Source of the DNA: SMWD01 sp964629475
Lineage (GTDB): Bacteria; Pseudomonadota; Gammaproteobacteria; Steroidobacterales; GCA-2729495
Assembly (NCBI GenBank): GCA_964629475.1
Contig: CAZVQW010000007.1
Coordinates: 1-64,000 of the forward strand
Direction of reading: 5' to 3'
Length of the DNA stretch: 64,000 nucleotides
A model generated the notes under the pieces. That model saw only the letters and a list, made by a program, of their open reading frames with translations. It was not told the DNA's origin and made no database searches. Position numbers and translations under genes: made by a program. The stretch's first letter is position 1. Each line of letters begins with the position of its first letter. This document shows, in pieces, positions 55,452 to 62,881 of this stretch.

Positions 55452-56570
55452 ATGAGCAGCGCTGCGACGTGGCTCGAGCGGATTCGTGGTCTGGATCTGC
55501 CCGAGTCCGTGGGCATCATGAATGTCTGCGGCGGCCACGAGCGAGCCATTTCCATGGCGGGATTGCGCGGCGCACTGCCGGAGCAAATCCGCCTGATACC
55601 CGGGCCCGGTTGCCCGGTCTGTGTCTGTCCCGAAGAAGATATTTATGCCGCCATTCAACTGGCGCTCAGAGACGATGTCATTCTCGTCGCATTCGGCGAC
55701 ATGTTGCGCGTTCCTGCGAACCTGCCGAAGAAGGACCCGCGTTCACTGGAACAGGCGCGCGCGGCCGGCGGCGACGTCAGGCCGGTGTCGTCACCCGAAG
55801 AGGTGCTGGCCATTGCCGCAGCCCACCGCAATAAAGAAGTAGTCTTTTTCGCCGCCGGTTTCGAAACAACCACGGCCCCGGTTGCCGGGCTCGTTGCCCA
55901 AGGCTTGCCGCAAAACCTGTCGGTCCTGCTGTCCGGTCGGCTGACCTGGCCGGCGGTTGCCCTGCTCCTCGACAGCGAAGCACCGAACTTCGATGCGCTG
56001 GTTGCGCCCGGACATGTTTCGACCGTCATGGGTCCGGAGGAATGGGAGTTCGTCGCCGAGCAGCACGGCATCCCGGTCGCCGTGGCTGGTTTCACGCCGG
56101 AAAGTTTGCTGGCGGCAACGTATTCGGTACTGCGGCAACACCTGGACGGCAAGCCTTTTCTCGATAATTGCTATGCGCAGGTCGCAAGAACCGGCGGCAA
56201 CCCGACGGCTCGTTCCGTACTGGCGGAGACAATGGATGTCGTCGACGCGACCTGGCGCGGCATCGGCACGATTGCCGCATCGGGATTTCAACTCAAAGCA
56301 TCGCTCGCCGATTTTAATACCCGCGAGCGATTCGACATCGATCCGGACGAAGATCGTAAACGTGCGGGCGAGATGCCGCCCGGTTGTGATTGCGCCCGGG
56401 TCGTACTCGGCAAGATTCTGCCCAACGAATGCACACTCTATGGTCGGGCGTGCACACCGAGAAAACCGATCGGACCGTGCATGGTTTCCGACGAAGGCGC
56501 CTGCCGGATATGGTGGTCATCCGGAGTACGCGAAACCAGCGCGGTACCGCAACCCGGACAGGCAGGATAA
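55452..56570 (+). CDS. hypD: Hydrogenase iron-cyanide assembly protein HypD
   Basis: [4Fe-4S] scaffold for the Fe(CN)2CO group with HypC. 372 residues. Conserved NVCGGHE, PGPGCPVCVC, GFETTTAP and the C-terminal cluster PPGCDCARVV...NECTLYGRACTP are complete. Lies 30 bases after hypB and one base before hypF. Confidence 0.97.
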   Translation: MSSAATWLERIRGLDLPESVGIMNVCGGHERAISMAGLRGALPEQIRLIPGPGCPVCVCPEEDIYAAIQLALRDDVILVAFGDMLRVPANLPKKDPRSLEQARAAGGDVRPVSSPEEVLAIAAAHRNKEVVFFAAGFETTTAPVAGLVAQGLPQNLSVLLSGRLTWPAVALLLDSEAPNFDALVAPGHVSTVMGPEEWEFVAEQHGIPVAVAGFTPESLLAATYSVLRQHLDGKPFLDNCYAQVARTGGNPTARSVLAETMDVVDATWRGIGTIAASGFQLKASLADFNTRERFDIDPDEDRKRAGEMPPGCDCARVVLGKILPNECTLYGRACTPRKPIGPCMVSDEGACRIWWSSGVRETSAVPQPGQAG

Positions 56571-56571
56571 A

Positions 56572-58863
56572 GTGAGTGCGGCAACAACACGCCATATCCA
56601 GGCCGATGCCACAGCGACAATCGCGCGGCACATCGTGGTTAGCGGGCGTGTACAGGGTGTCGGTTACCGGCCGTTTGTCTACCGGATCGCCAGTGAATTC
56701 GAAATTACAGGGTCGGTGTACAACGGTGGCGGCAAAGTCCATATCCATGCCGAAGGAGCAGCAGCGGCTGTTGACAGACTGCAGGCCGCACTGATCGACA
56801 GGGCACCACCGCTCGCCAGACCTGCAATAGAATCCCGGGTCGACACAGAATTTACGGGCCTTCTTGATTTCACTATCCGGCCAAGCGGCGCATCCGCGGA
56901 AGCCGACGTGCATATTCCGCCCGACCTGTTCACCTGCGATGAGTGCGTGGCTGAACTCAATAACCCGAACGAACGTCGTTACCGCTATCCGTTCATCAAC
57001 TGCACGCAGTGCGGCCCGCGTTACACGATCATTGCAGCTACGCCCTACGACCGGCCGAATACCAGCATGAATGATTTCCCGCTGTGCGCGGCGTGTCAGC
57101 GTGAGTACGACAATCCGCACGACCGGCGCTTTCATGCACAACCCCTGGCCTGCCCGGACTGCGGGCCGTCACTCGAATATATCGATGGCGAACTGCGCAT
57201 CGAGCAAACGGAGGAAGCCCTGACCGCCACCGTGAACGCCATCCGTCGCGGCGCGATCGTCGCGGTCAAGGGCGTCGGCGGTTATCACCTGATGTGCGAT
57301 GCCGGCAATGACGAAGCCGTCCGGCGCCTCCGGCAGCGCAAACATCGACCGCACAAACCACTCGCCGTCATGTTTCCGATCGACGGAGAAGACGGGCTCG
57401 CTGCCGTCAGACAAGCCGTCGAACCAACGGCGACAGAAGCACAATGTATTGCCGATCCGGCCCGCCCGATCGTACTGGTTGCGAAACGGCCGGACTTCCC
57501 GCTGGCGAAAACGCTCGCGCCGGGACTCACCGAGCTCGGTGTATTCCTTCCTTACAGCCCACTGCACCATGTGTTGCTGCAGGACTTCGGACAACCGGTC
57601 GTGGCGACCTCGGGCAATGTCAGTGGCGAACCGGTCATCACGGATCGCAGCGAAGCGATAAATCGCCTGGATGCGATTGCCGATGCATTCCTGCACCACG
57701 ACCGTCCGATCGTCAGGCCAGCCGATGACGCCGTCGTTCGCGTCATCGCTAACAGTTACCAGTCGCTGCGCCCGGGTCGCGGATCGGCGCCGGCGGAGCG
57801 GGAACTCCCCGCCAAAATCGAAACACCGACCATTGCAGTGGGCGGTCACATGAAGAACACGGTCGCCCTCGCCTGGGATCGACGCGTCGTCATGTCGCCA
57901 CATATTGGTGACCTTGACAGCCCGCGTAGTATTCTTGTTTTTCAACAGGTTGCCACTGATTTGCAGAATCTTTATAACGTGTCGGCCACGCGTATCGTCT
58001 GCGACCTGCACCCGGGATACGCCAGCACCCGGTGGGCGAAGCATCAACCGCTGCCGGTGCTCACCGCGCAGCATCATCGCGCCCATGCATCGGCACTGTA
58101 CGGTGAACATGCGGGAGCCGGCACATGGCTGGTGTTCGCCTGGGACGGTGTCGGCTACGGCGACGATGCAACGCTATGGGGTGGCGAGGGCTTCATCGGG
58201 CAACCGGGTGACTGGCGACGGGCCACAAGCTTCAGGCCGTTTAACCTGGTGGGCGGCGACCGGGCCGCTCGTGAGCCATGGCGTTCGGCAGCCGCGCTGG
58301 CATGGGCAGCAGGTCATGACTGGTTACCGCCGGTTGACGACGCGGCGTTGGCAGCCAAAGCATGGCAGAAAAACATCAACACCTTGTCATCATCGGCAGC
58401 GGGCCGCCTGTTCGATGCCGCCGCCGCCTTCGTATTGAAGCGACAGTTTGCCAGCTTCGAGGGCCAGGGACCGATGGAACTCGAGAGCATGGCAGACGAC
58501 AGGGCGAAACCCGTGTCTTTACCGATGAGTACCGATGCCGACGGGGTGTTGCGCGCGGACTGGCAAGCACTGCTGCCGATACTCACGGACGATGACAGGC
58601 CGATGCACGAACGCGCCGCGACGTTTCACATCTCGATGGCGCAAGTCGTCGTCGATCAGGCCTTATCGCTTCGCGACGAACACAACTTTGCTACCGTCGG
58701 GCTGACCGGCGGTGTATTTCAGAACCGCAAGCTGACAGAACTCGTGACCGACAGACTGATGACACTCGGCTTCGACGTTCGTCTGCATCGGGACATCCCC
58801 GCCAATGACGGCGGACTATGCTTCGGACAAATTATCGAAACCATGGCGACAGACCGGCAATGA
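56572..58863 (+). CDS. hypF: Carbamoyltransferase HypF
   Basis: Makes the thiocarboxamide on HypE, precursor of cyanide ligands. 763 residues from GTG 56572 (AGGA upstream). The longer upstream frame is inside hypD and rejected. Domains in order: acylphosphatase (VSGRVQGVGYRPFVYR, about 22-37), four zinc-binding CxxC pairs (CDEC, CTQC, CAAC, CPDC, about 122-200), YrdC-like (GVGGYHLMCDA, about 235), and Kae1-like with HHRAHASALYGEH. Overlaps hypE by 3 bases. Confidence 0.96.
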   Translation: MSAATTRHIQADATATIARHIVVSGRVQGVGYRPFVYRIASEFEITGSVYNGGGKVHIHAEGAAAAVDRLQAALIDRAPPLARPAIESRVDTEFTGLLDFTIRPSGASAEADVHIPPDLFTCDECVAELNNPNERRYRYPFINCTQCGPRYTIIAATPYDRPNTSMNDFPLCAACQREYDNPHDRRFHAQPLACPDCGPSLEYIDGELRIEQTEEALTATVNAIRRGAIVAVKGVGGYHLMCDAGNDEAVRRLRQRKHRPHKPLAVMFPIDGEDGLAAVRQAVEPTATEAQCIADPARPIVLVAKRPDFPLAKTLAPGLTELGVFLPYSPLHHVLLQDFGQPVVATSGNVSGEPVITDRSEAINRLDAIADAFLHHDRPIVRPADDAVVRVIANSYQSLRPGRGSAPAERELPAKIETPTIAVGGHMKNTVALAWDRRVVMSPHIGDLDSPRSILVFQQVATDLQNLYNVSATRIVCDLHPGYASTRWAKHQPLPVLTAQHHRAHASALYGEHAGAGTWLVFAWDGVGYGDDATLWGGEGFIGQPGDWRRATSFRPFNLVGGDRAAREPWRSAAALAWAAGHDWLPPVDDAALAAKAWQKNINTLSSSAAGRLFDAAAAFVLKRQFASFEGQGPMELESMADDRAKPVSLPMSTDADGVLRADWQALLPILTDDDRPMHERAATFHISMAQVVVDQALSLRDEHNFATVGLTGGVFQNRKLTELVTDRLMTLGFDVRLHRDIPANDGGLCFGQIIETMATDRQ

Positions 58864-59870
58864 TCGAAGACCGTCACATCATCCTCGCACACGGTAACGG
58901 CGGCCGGTTCATGCGCGAACTGATCGCCGGAATTTTCGCCCGTCATCTTGCCAATCCGGATCTCGATGTCGATCTCGATGCTGCCCCCGTGACAATTAAC
59001 GACGACGGCACGCCTTTTATTTCAACGGACGGATTTATCGTCCAGCCACTGGAATTCCCGGGCGGCGATATCGGTTCTCTGGCCGTCCACGGCACCGTCA
59101 ACGACCTCGCCGTCTGCGGTGCCCGTCCGCACTATTTGACGCTGAACGCCTTCATCGAAGAAGGGCTGGAAGTCGAGCAACTCGACCGGATCGTTGCCAG
59201 CCTGGCAACCGCGGCAAAGAAAGCCGGCGTACGCGTCGTCGCCGGTGACACGAAGGTTCTGCCACGCGGTGAAGGCGGCGGCCTGTATCTTGCTACCACC
59301 GGGGTAGGCATTCGACCCCATGGGCTCGAACTCGGCATGGACAAGATTCGCGACGGCGATACGATCGTGGTCAGCGGTCCGGTCGGGGATCACGGTGTTT
59401 GCGTCATGCTGGCCCGGGAGGAATTCGAAATTTCCGGGGACGTACAATCCGACTGCGCCAGTGTGCTGCCACTGACCGAAGCCGCCGTTAAATTCGCCGG
59501 CCTGCGGTTCATGCGTGACCCGACCCGCGGTGGCCTGGCGACGGTCGCAGGCGAAATCGCACAACACACTGGTCTGGAGTTGCGGTTGTTCGAAACGGCC
59601 ATTCCCGTGCGCGACCCGGTGCGCATGGTCTGCGATATGCTCGGCTACGATCCGTATTATCTCGCCTGCGAAGGCCGCGTCGTCGCGATTGTCGCCGCCG
59701 ATAACGCGGACGCGTTAATTGCTGACTGGCGTGAAACCGAAGGAGGCAAAGATGCCGCACTCATCGGCAAAGTACGTGCGGGCAACAGCAAAGTAGTACT
59801 CGAGACCGAGCTTGCAGGCGAACGCGTGCTGGAAGAACTCGAAGACGATCCGTTACCCCGGATCTGCTAG
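58860..59870 (+). CDS. hypE: Hydrogenase expression protein HypE
   Basis: Dehydrates the carbamoyl-thiol to thiocyanate for cyanide ligands. 336 residues from ATG 58860. PurM-like start LAHGNGGRFMRELI, GGDIGSLAVHGTVNDLAVCG, DPTRGGLATVAGEIA, and the required C-terminal PRIC with terminal cysteine. Last gene of the hyp operon; no hydrogenase structural gene follows. Confidence 0.96.
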   Translation: MIEDRHIILAHGNGGRFMRELIAGIFARHLANPDLDVDLDAAPVTINDDGTPFISTDGFIVQPLEFPGGDIGSLAVHGTVNDLAVCGARPHYLTLNAFIEEGLEVEQLDRIVASLATAAKKAGVRVVAGDTKVLPRGEGGGLYLATTGVGIRPHGLELGMDKIRDGDTIVVSGPVGDHGVCVMLAREEFEISGDVQSDCASVLPLTEAAVKFAGLRFMRDPTRGGLATVAGEIAQHTGLELRLFETAIPVRDPVRMVCDMLGYDPYYLACEGRVVAIVAADNADALIADWRETEGGKDAALIGKVRAGNSKVVLETELAGERVLEELEDDPLPRIC

Positions 59871-59893
59871 CTGCAATACACTCATTAGCCCAC

Positions 59894-59956
59894 CGTAGGA
59901 GCGGCATCTTGCCGCGATTGGTATCGTGCGAATCGCGGCAAGATGCCGCTCCTACG
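59894..59956. repeat. Type C palindromic repeat (REP-like)
   Basis: A perfect 26-base inverted repeat, arms 59894-59919 (cgtaggagcggcatcttgcc) and 59931-59956, loop 11 bases. The core g.aggagcggc...gccgcga is related to the type B repeat, suggesting a shared family. It follows hypE and could act as a terminator-like structure. Confidence 0.85.
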
Positions 59957-60024
59957 ACCGAAGCAATCAGTCACATTTCACTTCATCTGGCACTGTCTGA
60001 TTGTCAAAACCCACGACTCTGCTG

Positions 60025-60054
60025 TTGACAGCATCAACCGACGCAAGCTAATCT
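60025..60054 (+). promoter_or_regulatory. Promoter of the Cys leader at 60.06 kb
   Basis: Perfect TTGACA (60025-60030), 18-base spacer, TAATCT (60049-60054, weak -10). The expected transcription start falls on the leader ATG at 60061. Confidence 0.55.
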
Positions 60055-60060
60055 CGCCGA

Positions 60061-60144
60061 ATGAATCCTTCAGTTCACTGCATGTGCCCGTGTTGTTGCG
60101 TCTGTATGCGTAGCACAAGCCGTGCGGTGTCTGATAGTTCCTGA
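60061..60144 (+). CDS. Cysteine-rich leader peptide of a cysteine synthase-family gene
   Basis: A 27-residue frame with six cysteines in nine positions (C-M-C-P-C-C-C-V-C at 7-15), stop TGA at 60142-60144. No Shine-Dalgarno, and the ATG coincides with the predicted transcript start. The segment 60119-60129, inside the frame after the Cys run, pairs with 60169-60180 to form an antiterminator that excludes the terminator at 60171-60201. This is a textbook attenuator layout keyed to cysteinyl-tRNA. Confidence 0.82.
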   Translation: MNPSVHCMCPCCCVCMRSTSRAVSDSS

Positions 60145-60170
60145 TTTAATTCCCTGAATAACAGAGTCCA

Positions 60171-60201
60171 CCGCACCGGCGAGCCGGGGCGGTATTTTTT
60201 T
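60171..60201 (+). terminator. Attenuator terminator
   Basis: CCGC-A-CCGGC (60171-60180) and GCCGG-G-GCGG (60183-60192) form a hairpin with one A-G mismatch, then seven T (60195-60201). It lies 37 bases before the next gene's ATG, with no other gene in between. GTGCGGTG at 60122-60129 is exactly complementary to CACCGCAC at 60169-60176 and competes with the 5' arm. Confidence 0.82.
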
Positions 60202-60238
60202 GTGCGTCCCGGTCACATCAACCGAGGAGAACCGCACA

Positions 60239-61312
60239 ATGAAATCACAATTATCCAGTCATGAATTTGACCGAAGCTCCGGCCAAAGAAACTGGCTGCG
60301 CCGGACCAGGAACAGCCTGCCCGACGCAGCAACCCTGCGCCAACAGCGCGTTTTCGACAACATCGCCGACCTGATCCCCAATCCGGACAATCCTACGCCG
60401 ATGGTCAGACTCGGCGAACGCTTTAACACGGCGCCGGACTTCGAACTCTACGTCAAGCTCGAGGGCTTCAATCCGTTCGGTTCCATCAAGGACCGTACCG
60501 CTCTGTACCTGTTGCGCGGAACCCAGCTCGACAAGGGCCAGGTACTGACCGAGCCGACCTCGGGTAACACCGGGATCGCATTGGCGGCACTGGCGAATGC
60601 ACAAGGCTCACCCATCGAGCTCGCCGTACCGGAAGGCGCACCCGAGGAAAAGAAAGCCCTGCTTAGATTCCTCGGTGCAGAGCTGCTGGAAGTCGAGGAT
60701 GAACTCTGCCCCTTGTTTCCATCCGAGGGTGCACGGGGTGTTGTGAAAAGCATGGTCGAAAGCGATGCGTTCAACGGTAAATATGTCAGCCCGAATCAAT
60801 ACGACAATGAACTGAACGTCGAAGCACATTACGTCACCACAGGACCGGAAATCTGGAATCAGACGGGCGGCAACATCGACTATTTCTTCGCGGCCTTTGG
60901 CACCTGCGGCACGATCACCGGTGTCGGGCGTTATCTGAAGGAACGTAACCCGGATATCAAGATCATCGGCATCGAGCCCGCGCGGCGAGATCACAAACTG
61001 TCAGGCATCAAGAAAGTCTCCAGCCTGCCGGACGAGTTCAGGCCGAAAATTCTCGATTACTCCCTGATCGACGACATTATTAGTGTAGATGACAGCGATG
61101 CCTTCGAGACGGGCCTGCGCCTGGCCCGTACCGACGGCATCATGGTCGGGCCGACGACAGGGGCCGTACTCCATGCGGCCCGGCAAGTCGGAAAAACCAC
61201 AGGCGGTCGCGCCGTGGTGATTTCGCCGGACAATGCCACGAAATATATCAGCGTGTATGCACAGTACCTGAACGAGATATCAACAATATCGAAGAACGGT
61301 GACGAAAGATGA
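60239..61312 (+). CDS. Cysteine synthase / cystathionine beta-synthase family PLP enzyme
   Basis: 357 residues from ATG 60239 with a GAGGAGA site. The PLP lysine is in GSIKDRTALY (about 84), the substrate loop is TSGNTGIALAAL, and the glycine loop is GTCGTITGVG. It has a 45-residue N-terminal extension not seen in CysK and no CBS regulatory domain. It could be an O-acetylserine or O-phosphoserine sulfhydrylase or a cystathionine beta-synthase. It differs clearly from cysK at 30.7 kb. The leader indicates regulation by cysteine. Confidence 0.85.
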   Translation: MKSQLSSHEFDRSSGQRNWLRRTRNSLPDAATLRQQRVFDNIADLIPNPDNPTPMVRLGERFNTAPDFELYVKLEGFNPFGSIKDRTALYLLRGTQLDKGQVLTEPTSGNTGIALAALANAQGSPIELAVPEGAPEEKKALLRFLGAELLEVEDELCPLFPSEGARGVVKSMVESDAFNGKYVSPNQYDNELNVEAHYVTTGPEIWNQTGGNIDYFFAAFGTCGTITGVGRYLKERNPDIKIIGIEPARRDHKLSGIKKVSSLPDEFRPKILDYSLIDDIISVDDSDAFETGLRLARTDGIMVGPTTGAVLHAARQVGKTTGGRAVVISPDNATKYISVYAQYLNEISTISKNGDER

Positions 61313-61471
61313 CCTGGGGTACTGTCGAGATCGCAGATTTATTCTCCGCGTGGCATGAATATTTCTCTGCACGAGAATTTAATGCCGTTGAATGTGATAT
61401 AAGCAGACTAATCTCAGCACAATGGACTACGCAAAACGACAGAACCCAGTTGCATCACAGGAGGCAACACA

Positions 61472-62848
61472 ATGACCACGAGTAATAAGAGTTTTCCGGT
61501 TCTTTCCATGATCATCGTTTCGATGGTATTCGCCAGCACGGCATTCGCAACGAACGGTTATTTCACGCACGGTGTCGGGACCAAGAACAAGTCCATGGCC
61601 GGCGCCGGTACGGCACACCCGCAAGATGCGATTGATATCGCCAATAATCCTGCCGGGGCCGCACAGGTTGGCAAACAGATCGTAGCCGGTATCGGCATCT
61701 TCTCGCCGATTCGTGATTACACCAGTTCCGAAAGTCAGGCGAATGGCATGGGTGGCGCATTTACCATTGGGCCGAACGCCATCGACAGCAAGAACGAGAT
61801 ATTTTTCATTCCCAACTTCGCTGCCTCATGGCCGCTGGATGAGAAAAACGCAATTGCGGTGGCACTCTACGGGCGTGGCGGCATGGACACCGAGTGGCAT
61901 GGCGGTACCGCATCGTTTGAACCGCTCGGACCCGGCACCGGCGTGGCGACATTGCCGGGAACTTACGGTGGCGACAACGCCGGCGTCAATCTTGCGCAGG
62001 CGTTCCTGAATTTAACCTTTGGACGCCAGGAGCTGGATGGAAAATTATCGTGGGGTGTATCGGCCATTTTGGCGGGGCAATCATTCGAAGCCTTCGGCCT
62101 CAGGAATTTTGCCGGCTTTACCGAGACTTTTGCCAGCAGCGGCGGAATGGAAATGCCTGTCAATCTGACCGATAACGGCCACGAAAATTCATTTGGCGGG
62201 GGCGTTGCGCTCGGGATATTGTGGCAACCGAACCCGCAATTCAGCATCGGCGCCCGCTACACGTCGAAGATGTACATGTCCAAGTTCGACGATTACGCCG
62301 ATCTGTTCGCCAACGGCGGTGAATTCGATATACCGGCTAACGCATCGATCGGCATCGCGTACAAACCCGCTGACCATGTGGTCCTGACATTCGATGTCGA
62401 GAATATCTGGTACAGCGACGTCGATTCGGTCGGTAACCCGGTACAGAATATTTTTGGCTGCCCGACACTTAACCCGGGCAGTATGGATACCTCCGTTTGC
62501 CTGGGTGGTAGTAACGGCGCCGGATTCGGCTGGGATGACATGACAGTTTTCAAGCTGGGCGTGGAGTACGCTACCAGCGAAGCCTGGACCTGGCGCGGCG
62601 GCATCAGTTACGGCGAGCAGCCGATCGGCTCCGATCAGATGACGTTCAACATCCTGGCGCCTGGTATCGTGGAAACTCATCTGACAGCCGGGTTCACGCG
62701 AGCTGTGCAGAACAACAACGAGTGGAGCCTGACCCTCATGTACGCAATCGATAAATCGGTCAGCGGCCCGAACAATTTCGATCCAACCCAGACGATCGAG
62801 TTAACCATGCATGAATTTGAACTCGAGTTCGCCTACGGCTGGAGATGA
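61472..62848 (+). CDS. FadL/OmpP1/TodX-type outer membrane transporter
   Basis: 458 residues with signal peptide (about 1-28, ending ASTAFA). The mature start ATNGYFTHGVGTKNKSMAGA and the AIDIANNPAGAA block are typical of FadL-family beta barrels for hydrophobic substrates such as fatty acids. It ends in aromatic-rich FEFAYGWR-type strand (here FELEFAYGWR). Lies 159 bases after the cysteine synthase-like gene. Confidence 0.9.
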   Translation: MTTSNKSFPVLSMIIVSMVFASTAFATNGYFTHGVGTKNKSMAGAGTAHPQDAIDIANNPAGAAQVGKQIVAGIGIFSPIRDYTSSESQANGMGGAFTIGPNAIDSKNEIFFIPNFAASWPLDEKNAIAVALYGRGGMDTEWHGGTASFEPLGPGTGVATLPGTYGGDNAGVNLAQAFLNLTFGRQELDGKLSWGVSAILAGQSFEAFGLRNFAGFTETFASSGGMEMPVNLTDNGHENSFGGGVALGILWQPNPQFSIGARYTSKMYMSKFDDYADLFANGGEFDIPANASIGIAYKPADHVVLTFDVENIWYSDVDSVGNPVQNIFGCPTLNPGSMDTSVCLGGSNGAGFGWDDMTVFKLGVEYATSEAWTWRGGISYGEQPIGSDQMTFNILAPGIVETHLTAGFTRAVQNNNEWSLTLMYAIDKSVSGPNNFDPTQTIELTMHEFELEFAYGWR

Positions 62849-62881
62849 TCGCACCATTTGGCAAGACAGGCCTCATTCGGC

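Noticed and set aside
55957..56571. N-terminal extension of the hypF frame
   Set aside because: Runs through hypD in another frame; HypF homology starts after GTG 56572.
56314..58110. Two long minus-strand frames (275 and 313 residues) opposite hypF
   Set aside because: Codon-bias shadows of hypF; no start context or domain.
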